A stretch of DNA of 40,062 nt from NCBI RefSeq assembly GCF_000478175.1, contig NZ_KI515777.1:239375-279436 (forward strand), written 5' to 3'. This document shows, piece after piece, positions 33,676 to 40,062 of this stretch. The position numbers and the translations under genes are program-made. The stretch is from Corynebacterium sp. KPL1814. Lineage in GTDB: Bacteria > Actinomycetota > Actinomycetes > Mycobacteriales > Mycobacteriaceae. How positions within the stretch are numbered: position 1 is the first letter of the stretch; every line of letters starts with the position of its first letter. The notes under the pieces were generated by a model. That model had not been told where the DNA came from and searched no databases. It saw only the letters and a list, made by a program, of their open reading frames with translations.

Positions 33676-33890
33676 CTAGGTGAGCGCGCGGATCGTGCGT
33701 GCTGGGACGCCGGCGACAAGGGTGCTCGGGGGGATGTCTTCGTTGACGACGGCGCCGGGGTCAAACCAGCAGTTAGCGCCAATGGTGATCGGGCGCCCGC
33801 GTTCCCAGCCCTCGGCACGCTGCTGCACGTTTTCCACGGGGTGTTCGACACCACACAACACTAAACCTCCAGCCGGAAAGATTATGCGAC
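33676..33890 (-). pseudogene. Maltose/galactoside O-acetyltransferase fragment (hexapeptide family)
   Basis: The minus-strand frame reads GVEHPVENVQQRAEGWERGR, then PITIGANCWFDPGAVVNEDI and PPSTLVAGVPARTIRAL. These are C-terminal motifs of LacA/Maa-type left-handed beta-helix acetyltransferases. Between DPGAVV and NEDIPP the usual two or three hexapeptide turns (PGVTIG...GAGSVV) are missing, and the N-terminal half is absent. It is therefore a truncated, internally deleted relic. The stop lies just past the IS3 transposase end. Confidence 0.7.
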
Positions 33891-33958
33891 GATCCCCATT
33901 CCATCCTCCTCCGGCGCGTGCCCGCCTGCCGCCAATTCAGCGGCGCTAAGGTGGCCCT

Positions 33959-35482
33959 ATGCGTGTGGATAACAAACGGTTGGTCATCGCCGTTTTCGCT
34001 GTTAGCATTGCCCTCCTTAACCTCGGTGTGACGCTCGCAGAGACTGAGGACGCACCCGCTGTTTCGCTCCTGTATTCAGCCGTTGCCCCGTTCGCTGCGG
34101 TCTACGCTCCCGCCCCAGGGCAGCCCGAATCGCCCTCCACGTGGATGACGGCGGGCCTAGTTCTGTCTCTGATGGTCACCTTCGGTGCTGTCTTTTCGTT
34201 CCTAGCTGGCGTTTCGCGGATCGGGTGGGCGCGGGCGACAAGCAGGCGCCGGCAGGGCGGACCAGTGATCATTGGTTCCTCGGAGGAGGCTAGCAGTATC
34301 GTTCGCTCGATCCATGAGGAAAACAATCAGCTGCCGGTGCAAATTTTTGAAAGTGGCAATCCCATGGCGAAAGGCACGCTTGATCTCGGGTTGAAGCAGA
34401 GCCTTGAAAGTGACCGACTGGTGGAGAAGACGGTCCAGCGTGCTTCCATTGTCGTGGTGGCGGCCGAAAATGATATCGAGACGGCGCGGCTCAGTTCCGA
34501 GGTGCAGAAGGTGCGAGGCATCGAATGTGGCGATGATGTGTCGGTTTTCCAGCTTCTTCGCTCCCCTGAGCTGGCAACTTCCGCGCGTTTTACGCACATT
34601 GCTAAGCAACGCCCAGTGGGAGCCTTCCACCCCGCCGACCTCACGGTACGCGCGGTGACCGATACCGCGCTTCGCCTCCTGAGCCGTTTGCATGCAAGCA
34701 CAGTGGAGGTGAAGCAGTGCGGCCAAGGGATACAAAAGCGGCAGCTCGACGCGTGGATCAACAGCTACAACCGCTTCGCCGGCGAATTGCAAGTAGTACA
34801 GCTCAGTGAACCGGGGCTCACGAACTTGGCAGACGTGGTTATTCTCGTCGAGGATCCGGTGCACGTTGCGGCACAGATCCCCTCTTACAATGGGCGCAGA
34901 GCCATTGTTGCGGTAACGGACCGGACACTGCAAAGCCTGGTCTGGGACGAAAACGACACAGCCACCGCCCTGGAAATAGTGGACCCTCAAGAGGTGGGCT
35001 TGAGTTTCGAGGCGATCTGCGGCTCCACCTTCTCCGTGTGGGGCTGGGCATTCGATATCGCGTATCAGTCGCTTTACGGCCCGCCGGATCCGAGCAGGGA
35101 GCCATCCCGCGACGAGGTGTTAAAAGCCCAGCAGTCTTCCGAGGCAGCAGCCCGGTTCATGGTTGAAAATCTGCGTAATCATGGTTTTGAGCTGGTCAAA
35201 GACGCCTATGGATGGATGGATTCGCTCTCTGAGGAAGAGGTCTGGTCAATGGCTGAGGCAGAACACAACGACTGGATGCTCACCCGCACGTGGGTCGACG
35301 CAAGCGGTGCGAAGCGTCGGGCATCCTATGACTACGAGGTAGAGCCCCCTGCGAAGAAAGACACGCACATGCCTTTCAAGGATTTGGACCAGACCACGCA
35401 GGATTACAACCGCAGGATTGTAGATGACGTGTATCCAGCGCTGGTCGGGATGTTTGGCTACGGCATCGCTAGGATCTCGTAG
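33959..35482 (+). CDS. Membrane protein with TrkA-N-like Rossmann core and C-terminal RyR domain
   Basis: This 507-residue protein has two membrane helices (about 8-27 and 63-86), the arrangement of a minimal two-helix channel-like module. A cytoplasmic alpha/beta domain starts GPVIIGSSEEASSIVRSIHE (101-120) and continues through ASIVVVAAENDIETARLSSE (162-181) and ADVVILVEDPVHVAAQIPSY (291-310). This resembles two TrkA-N/RCK-like Rossmann units with a degraded glycine loop. The end (about 430-490) is an RyR domain: AEAEHNDWMLTRTW, MPFKDLDQTTQDYNRRIV. Prokaryotic RyR domains have been found by comparative genomics in nucleotide-dependent conflict systems. AAGGTG lies five bases before ATG 33959. 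The 3' end overlaps the convergent 35458 gene by 25 bases. Ligand sensing and ion flux are inference. Confidence 0.72.
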   Translation: MRVDNKRLVIAVFAVSIALLNLGVTLAETEDAPAVSLLYSAVAPFAAVYAPAPGQPESPSTWMTAGLVLSLMVTFGAVFSFLAGVSRIGWARATSRRRQGGPVIIGSSEEASSIVRSIHEENNQLPVQIFESGNPMAKGTLDLGLKQSLESDRLVEKTVQRASIVVVAAENDIETARLSSEVQKVRGIECGDDVSVFQLLRSPELATSARFTHIAKQRPVGAFHPADLTVRAVTDTALRLLSRLHASTVEVKQCGQGIQKRQLDAWINSYNRFAGELQVVQLSEPGLTNLADVVILVEDPVHVAAQIPSYNGRRAIVAVTDRTLQSLVWDENDTATALEIVDPQEVGLSFEAICGSTFSVWGWAFDIAYQSLYGPPDPSREPSRDEVLKAQQSSEAAARFMVENLRNHGFELVKDAYGWMDSLSEEEVWSMAEAEHNDWMLTRTWVDASGAKRRASYDYEVEPPAKKDTHMPFKDLDQTTQDYNRRIVDDVYPALVGMFGYGIARIS

Positions 35483-35871
35483 GCCTCGGCGAATTCCGAA
35501 TCGGGCACCGGCCACACCTCTCCGTCCACCCCGCGAACGACCCAGTCTCCCGCCCGAATCGAAGCCTCGCCCTCCAAGGTAGGAATCAGCGCGTCCTCCA
35601 CCGCGCGAACGGCTTGCACGCGCTCGGTTTTCTGGTAGGTGCGCGGCGCAACCTCCGTGTAGGTTTTGGCGAAAATATCGGCGGCGACGGTCCAAGTTCG
35701 GGTGCCATCAGTGAGCTCCCAGTCCCCCGCCTTACCGCGAAGTCGGCTACCGTTGGCGGTTGTCCACTCCGTTACGCGCTCCAGCTGCCGAGCTCGAACT
35801 TTCCGGATGGGTCGATACCACGCTGCGCGCGCAAATCGACGGTCCAGGCTGGCTGAAGACCACGTTTCCAT
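35458..35871 (-). CDS. Small protein with an internal duplication, partner of the RyR protein
   Basis: The 137-residue protein from ATG 35871 contains two copies of a 28-residue unit: KAGDWELTDGTRTWTVAADI (from 47) and RAGDWVVRGVDGEVWPVPDS (from 106). Each copy ends in a Phe-Ala-x-x-Tyr sequence. The pattern GDW-x-V-x-G-x-DG-x-x-WPV recurs in small proteins of unknown function in other bacteria (recollection). No signal or membrane helix. A longer frame reaches 35982 but runs into the repeat upstream. TACTAT seven bases before ATG 35871, with no ribosome binding site, fits a leaderless transcript. It is convergent with the RyR gene and divergent from the STAND gene. The unit may bind a nucleotide or a protein partner; unknown. 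Confidence 0.6.
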   Translation of the reverse strand: METWSSASLDRRFARAAWYRPIRKVRARQLERVTEWTTANGSRLRGKAGDWELTDGTRTWTVAADIFAKTYTEVAPRTYQKTERVQAVRAVEDALIPTLEGEASIRAGDWVVRGVDGEVWPVPDSEFAEAYEILAMP

Positions 35872-35884
35872 ATGAATAATAGTA
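35872..35884 (-). promoter_or_regulatory. -10 hexamer for a leaderless transcript
   Basis: On the minus strand TACTAT (35884-35879) is followed by seven bases and ATG 35871. Confidence 0.4.
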
Positions 35885-35960
35885 GTGGAGAGGATGAGGG
35901 AGTGTCGATAAGCAAAGGCCTCATGCTGCCCGAACATTAAGTGTGACCACCGGTTGTCAC

Positions 35961-36083
35961 CGCTCTTTGAAAAGTAGCGCATCCGGGAAAACTAGATGGG
36001 TGAAGTCCCCGCAACAACCTCCGCTTTGCGGTCACATCAGGCACAATAGCCAACGACCGCTCTAGGCTACTTTTCAAAGAGCG
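35961..36083. repeat. MITE-like element: 18-bp perfect inverted repeats around 87 bases
   Basis: CGCTCTTTGAAAAGTAGC at 35961-35978 is the exact reverse complement of 36066-36083. The interior has no reading frame. The arm sequence recalls the GGCTCTTTG-type ends of ISL3-family elements, so a miniature non-autonomous transposon is likely. No clear target duplication is visible at the edges. It sits in the divergent control region between the small duplicated-domain protein and the STAND NTPase, so it may also act as a regulatory hairpin. Confidence 0.65.
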
Positions 36084-36132
36084 CCAGTGGGCTACAATTT
36101 GAAGAGCACGCACACCGATAAAGGAGCTGACT

Positions 36133-39100
36133 GTGCTGATCATTCCCGTTTTTGTGTCATCGACGTTTCGAGACTTCCAAACTGAGCGAGACATTCTGAC
36201 GGGTCGGGTGCAAGACCGTCTCAATGAGACGCTCCGCCCGTACGGGGCACGAATGCAGTTTATAGATTTGCGCTGGGGCGTGGACACGGGCGAGATGGAG
36301 CCCGAGGAGGCGCAGCGCAGAGTGCTGGACGTGTGCCTGGATGAGGTAACCCGTGCAAACCCTCATTTTCTCGGCCTCGTCGGAAGCCGTTACGGGTGGG
36401 TCTCGCAAGATACGGCACTGTTGGAGTGGACAGCCGGACGCGCGGGCTTGGATCCTGAACGCGCTCGCGATTGTTCGATCACGGAACTTGAATTTGCCCA
36501 AGCCGGGTTGTGGGACACGGATGCGACAACCTCGCCGTTCGTTCTTGTTCGCGACATTGAGGGCCAGGCACCGATCGGGTGGCAGGATGCGGACCCGGCG
36601 AGGATTTCCGCGTTCAGACAACAGGTACTTTCGCGCTGGGGCGAGACCGGTAAGGTACGCAGCTACTCCGTTCAGGTCGCGCCGGATGGCCACTGGTCGG
36701 AGGTGGGACAGCAGCAGTTTGAGGACTTGGCAGTCGAACTTTTCGAAAACACCCTGGTCGACCAGGCGCGAAGCACCGCGCACGCGGGGCCGTCCGAGGA
36801 GGTGCTTTTCCGCGGAGCACGCACACGCCTGTTTGGAGGAGACTGGGCATTGCAATTTCTGCAGATGATGCACCAAACCCGCTTATCCACCGTTGTCCTG
36901 GGCGGGCCGGGCAGCGGCAAATCCGCCCTGCTCTTGGCATTCGAGCGGCTTCTGATCGATTCAGGGTCAACCCCCGTCACAGTTATCCTTGGACTTGATA
37001 ATCGCGTGTGGACCGGCGATGAGCTCGCGTTCGAGATCTCCCAGCAGTTAAACAAGCGAGTGGGCTTATCGCTTTTCGATACTGGCCGCGGCGACCCCGA
37101 CACCTGGCGGCAGCGCTGGCGCGACACAATGCAAGGCGCCCTGGCCGATCGATCAGACTTGGTATTCATCGTCGACGGTTTGGACCACCTGGTTGACTCC
37201 GTCGCCGGTTTCTGGCCGTTGGAGTGGCTCATGCAGCGGGCCCCAATGTCAGTCTCCACGCGCTCTGAAGCGCACGGTCAGCTGCTAAAGATGCACAACT
37301 TCCAGAGGGTCGTGCTGGATTCCATACCGTCATCCGACGTGCGCGAGATGGTGGAGGACTGGGAGCGTCACACGCATCGCGAAATCGGCGGAGCTGCCCG
37401 AGCCCTCATCGCTTCGAAGGACCGCACTCCCCTCTGGGTAGAACTAGCGCTAGACGAGCTGCTGGACATCGACAGCGATGACTTTGCATCCATCGCAACG
37501 GAGGAGGATCAGGCTGGCGCGATCGCTCGAATGCTTGGGGACAGAGCGTGGCTTATCCCGGACGACATGCCCGGCGCGGTGTACCACTTTTTGGAAACAT
37601 CAATTGACTCTACCGACCGCGCTATGGCCAGGGCCGCAGTCGGCATGTTGGGCACTGCCCGGATAGGAAGTTCGCAGGAGCAAGTGGCGCAGGCGCTGCG
37701 TATCAGTGGTTTTGAGGGCAATGTTGAGTACTGCGTGGCTCGCCTTTTCCGGTCACTCGGCGGGCAGTTGGTTCCCAGCGGGCCCGAGGGTCGTATGCGC
37801 TTTGGGCACCAGATTTTCGATCATGCCGCCGCGAGCTTCAGTTCCGATCTCACCCATTTCGCGTTGATGCGCACCTACGAACCGGAATTGCACACGGCAA
37901 TCGAAACGACGCCGAAGTGGGCCCCGGTTGAATCGGTGCAGTTCGCCGCAGTTGAGGCGCAGTGGAAGGCCATGCGACAGATTGCCGGCGCCTTCCTCTA
38001 CCACCTCTTTCACTGCCCGCCTTCTCAAGTTCCGGAAGATGCGATGAGCCTGCCGCTGGCGTTCGATAGCCTCCCGCAAACCACGGAGTACGAGGTGGCA
38101 GTGGTCACCTCTTTGCTGCACCTGCCGTATGCGATGGACCACCTAAGAGCGCTGCGCCATTTGGACACTCCGCTTGAAGCGATCCGCACGCTCGTTGCAT
38201 CAGCGTTGCAAACGCCAGATCCGCGCGTCAAGGAGGAGGTGGCAAACATTTGCGCATTCGCCCTAGAGAATTATGTGACGCGCGGGCACCGTGTTGACGC
38301 AATGTGGGTTTATCTACACTGCAAAACGTTGACGCTGCTGTCCAGGTTTGCAAGCGATCCTTTAGAAGCACAACGGTACTTGCACGCCGTACAAAAAGTG
38401 GTCGCCCCGCTGCTCGAGGCTAGCCCCAACAATCGCCTAATCCTTACACGCCTCGCCGCAGCGCAGCGACAAATGGCACTCCTTTTTGCCCAGGACGGGC
38501 AGTTCGAGAATGCCGAAACCTTGCTAGAGAACTGCCTAGTCTTGCTGCTGCAAACGGCAGAGACAGCAGACTCGGAGGCTCTTGAGGAGGGCGCTAGGAC
38601 TTGGATCCAGCTCGCAGGCGTGCAGAGGAAGCTTAGTAAGGATGGCTACGCCGCCATAAGCCTCGAGCAGGCGCAGGAATGGGCTTGGTCACTGCGCCGC
38701 GATGGCGACGGCCCCTCCATTGCCCACGCCCTCGTAGCCCAAGCCCTGGAACTCCAGGCCGAGGTATGGAAGCTAACTGCCCCACACAGGGCGAGCCTGC
38801 TGCAACTAGTGGCCGCGGAATTCATTTACGCCGCGCAGCGAGTGCCCTTCGGAACGCGATTCATCGCCGACGCAATGCGCAACGCTATGTCGCTCGCCGC
38901 GCTTCACATCGAAAGGGGCGAGGAGACGGAGGCGTATCAAGCGCTCCTTCACCCTACGAAGTCGGCAATCCCGCTGCTTTCGGAGGCCGACGCAGAGAGC
39001 TGGAACGAGCTGGCTAGGGCAGTTGAAATGATCGATCGCATTGGCCGGGAGGCTTCCTCTGCGGGTGTTCGCCAGTGGTACACCGGTTACATGCGTGCGA

Positions 39101-39288
39101 ACGTACCCCGGATGCTCGCCCAGGCATCCACCGACCAGCCCCCAATCGAGGCGATTGCGATCGCGCTGCTAGCCCATGACGCCCTCGAGCATATCCTCCG
39201 ACAAGCGAAGGACCGCGAGGAGTTGCAGAGGACCCAGCAGGCGCTTGCCGAAGTGGTTGGCCACCTCAAGCGCTTTCAGAGCGAATAG
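36133..39288 (+). CDS. DUF4062-STAND NTPase-helical repeat protein, candidate immune sensor
   Basis: This 1051-residue protein begins with a DUF4062 domain (about 1-190: IPVFVSSTFRDFQTERDILT, FIDLRWGV, FLGLVGSRYG). A STAND/NACHT-type ATPase follows, with P-loop GGPGSGKS (257-264), Walker B LVFIVDGLDHL (343-353) and a sensor-like MSVSTRS. The remaining 600 residues are helical and rich in Ala, Leu and Glu, likely TPR-like repeats (for instance RLAAAQRQMALLFAQDGQFE). DUF4062-NTPase-repeat proteins resemble animal TEP1 and NPHP3. STAND ATPases of this build act as ligand-triggered switches, several of them antiphage. Start GTG 36133 has AAGGAG six bases upstream. No nuclease, TIR or protease motif is obvious, so the effector may be DUF4062 or a neighbouring gene. 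Confidence 0.78.
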   Translation: MLIIPVFVSSTFRDFQTERDILTGRVQDRLNETLRPYGARMQFIDLRWGVDTGEMEPEEAQRRVLDVCLDEVTRANPHFLGLVGSRYGWVSQDTALLEWTAGRAGLDPERARDCSITELEFAQAGLWDTDATTSPFVLVRDIEGQAPIGWQDADPARISAFRQQVLSRWGETGKVRSYSVQVAPDGHWSEVGQQQFEDLAVELFENTLVDQARSTAHAGPSEEVLFRGARTRLFGGDWALQFLQMMHQTRLSTVVLGGPGSGKSALLLAFERLLIDSGSTPVTVILGLDNRVWTGDELAFEISQQLNKRVGLSLFDTGRGDPDTWRQRWRDTMQGALADRSDLVFIVDGLDHLVDSVAGFWPLEWLMQRAPMSVSTRSEAHGQLLKMHNFQRVVLDSIPSSDVREMVEDWERHTHREIGGAARALIASKDRTPLWVELALDELLDIDSDDFASIATEEDQAGAIARMLGDRAWLIPDDMPGAVYHFLETSIDSTDRAMARAAVGMLGTARIGSSQEQVAQALRISGFEGNVEYCVARLFRSLGGQLVPSGPEGRMRFGHQIFDHAAASFSSDLTHFALMRTYEPELHTAIETTPKWAPVESVQFAAVEAQWKAMRQIAGAFLYHLFHCPPSQVPEDAMSLPLAFDSLPQTTEYEVAVVTSLLHLPYAMDHLRALRHLDTPLEAIRTLVASALQTPDPRVKEEVANICAFALENYVTRGHRVDAMWVYLHCKTLTLLSRFASDPLEAQRYLHAVQKVVAPLLEASPNNRLILTRLAAAQRQMALLFAQDGQFENAETLLENCLVLLLQTAETADSEALEEGARTWIQLAGVQRKLSKDGYAAISLEQAQEWAWSLRRDGDGPSIAHALVAQALELQAEVWKLTAPHRASLLQLVAAEFIYAAQRVPFGTRFIADAMRNAMSLAALHIERGEETEAYQALLHPTKSAIPLLSEADAESWNELARAVEMIDRIGREASSAGVRQWYTGYMRANVPRMLAQASTDQPPIEAIAIALLAHDALEHILRQAKDREELQRTQQALAEVVGHLKRFQSE

Positions 39289-39319
39289 CGCGGCACCGGG
39301 GACCGGATCTTATACTCTT

Positions 39320-39742
39320 GTGCGACGACACGACGCCTCAAAACTCGCCGCGCTCGCCCCGCTAGCAGCACTGGCTGGGTGCGCCACTCAGCGACCAGCG
39401 AGGATAGGACAGGCGGCGCTTACGCCGTCGAGCCCGGCCACGACGGTGACGTCCACGCTCAAGGAAACTACGGCGCCGGTGGAGACGACGTCGGCAGGAA
39501 TGCTCGTGCCGGAAGCACTCGCGGGCGCGGTGCGGCAGTCTTCGAGTGTTGCGCCCGCGCCAGTGCAACAAGAGGACGAAGCTGTCATCGGATACACAGA
39601 AGCACCGGACCAAAAGGAACCTCAGGTCATGGAGAAACAGATTGCTTCATGCGGTGATCCGAGCATCCACGAAACGGGCACCACGTTCTTTACTGCCGGT
39701 AAGTCCGGGTGGACGGCGAACTGCGCAGCGCAGATAATGTAG
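39320..39742 (+). CDS. Small lipoprotein following the STAND NTPase
   Basis: GTG at 39320 starts MRRHDASKLAALAPLAALAG followed by Cys21, a textbook lipobox. A Thr/Ser/Pro-rich linker and a short domain, EKQIASCGDPSIHETGTTFF, with a second and third cysteine near the end follow. The 140-residue product is predicted to be anchored on the outer face of the membrane. The frame is open back to 39176 inside the preceding gene, but that extension lacks a signal. TATACT at 39311 is a possible -10, although unusually close to the start. No family recognised. Being directly behind the STAND gene it may belong to the same module, or it may be an unrelated gene carried along. Confidence 0.55.
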   Translation: MRRHDASKLAALAPLAALAGCATQRPARIGQAALTPSSPATTVTSTLKETTAPVETTSAGMLVPEALAGAVRQSSSVAPAPVQQEDEAVIGYTEAPDQKEPQVMEKQIASCGDPSIHETGTTFFTAGKSGWTANCAAQIM

Positions 39743-39851
39743 CCAGCTAAGAAGCGGCACCCTTGGTTCGTCGATAAGCAGAAGGCTTTTCTGGGGGCAG
39801 TTCGACACCGCACTGTCCTAGGATTTGCGGAACGTTCGCACCGAAAGTTGG
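39743..39851. other. Short gap before the IS256-family element
   Basis: No gene. It includes a third copy of GTCGATAAGCA (39770-39780), which is also present at 33659 and 35904. Confidence 0.4.
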
Positions 39852-40062
39852 AGCGTGTCAAGTTGTTTGTGTGTGGGGCTAGGTTTATAGGTATTTGTCG
39901 AAGCGGGCGGGAAAGGCTACGGCCATTTGGTTGATGGCTTGTTTCCAGCCGGAAACTCGGGCTCCTTCCACGAGCCTGCTGGCGGTAGCCGAGGCTCGTT
40001 TGCCTTGTTTCGCTCTCTTTGCGGCTCGTTTGTCTTCAATGTTGCAGATCATCAACCACAGC
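39852..40062 (-). mobile_element. IS256-family element, left end, continues beyond the window
   Basis: The terminal inverted repeat starts at about 39852 and matches the one at 375-400 when both are read outwards. The transposase gene inside is in the same orientation as the copy at the window start, so two directly repeated copies bracket the sequence. Confidence 0.65.
39885..40062 (-). CDS. IS256-family transposase, C-terminal part, runs in from outside the window
   Basis: The minus-strand frame reads LWLMICNIEDKRAAKRAKQG, then RLVEGARVSGWKQAINQMAV and AFPARFDKYL with TAA at 39887-39885. This is the usual C-terminus of IS256-family transposases of actinobacteria. The catalytic part is outside the window. 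It may be a second copy of the element whose N-terminal part is at 1-344; the shared terminal repeat supports the same element type but not necessarily identical copies. Confidence 0.83.
   Translation of the reverse strand, partial: LWLMICNIEDKRAAKRAKQGKRASATASRLVEGARVSGWKQAINQMAVAFPARFDKYL

Noticed and set aside
35872..35982. N-terminal extension of the duplicated-domain protein
   Set aside because: It would include one arm of the inverted repeat and has no ribosome binding site.
39176..39319. Upstream extension of the lipoprotein frame
   Set aside because: The extension is inside the STAND gene and would bury the lipobox; GTG at 39320 gives a proper signal peptide.

Overview
The window is a segment of a Corynebacterium chromosome, probably one of the lipophilic skin-associated species. 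The central part is GC-rich and carries the mycolate and arabinogalactan envelope locus in an order I recognise from Mycobacterium tuberculosis Rv0237-Rv0204c and from C. glutamicum around pck. It runs lpqI-like glycosidase, DUF2613, aftD, tmaT, DUF3068 protein, large membrane protein, GT4 glycosyltransferase, methyltransferase, CPBP protease, pckG, trmB, NYN protein, cmpL1 (MmpL3-like), a UPF0104/LPG-synthase-type membrane protein and DUF3054. A secreted lipase follows.

Layout. 1-543: the 5' part of an IS256-family element sitting in the 3' end of an IS3-family transposase. 570-1270: a decayed plasmid replication protein. 1440-4050: an AT-rich island of small secreted or membrane proteins, two of them broken by single-base frameshifts in short homopolymers. 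4300-4690: another IS3 remnant. 5150-18240: the conserved envelope block. 18320-20900: an accessory insert with IS3 and IS1249-like remnants flanking a PIN-domain protein and its overlapping upstream partner. 21000-28160: the second half of the conserved block. 28400-29800: lipase. 30220-33900: AT-rich genes with stops or frame breaks, IS3 remnants and a clipped acetyltransferase. 33959-39742: an accessory cluster. 39852-40062: the 3' end of a second IS256-family copy, in the same orientation as the one at position 1.

The envelope genes plausibly act together. AftD builds arabinan, TmaT acetylates trehalose monocorynomycolate and CmpL1 exports it across the membrane. The DUF3068, GT4, methyltransferase and large membrane proteins are conserved partners of less certain role. 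Several genes here show a TAnnnT -10 hexamer 6-8 bases before the start codon and no Shine-Dalgarno sequence, which fits leaderless transcription.

The best candidate for an undescribed system is 33959-39742. It contains a two-helix membrane protein with a Rossmann/TrkA-N-like core and a C-terminal RyR domain, a small convergent protein with an internal duplication, a 1051-residue DUF4062-STAND NTPase-helical repeat protein, and a small lipoprotein. IS debris lies on both sides. The domain combination resembles prokaryotic conflict and immunity systems (inference). The PIN pair at 18632-19898 is a second, smaller candidate.
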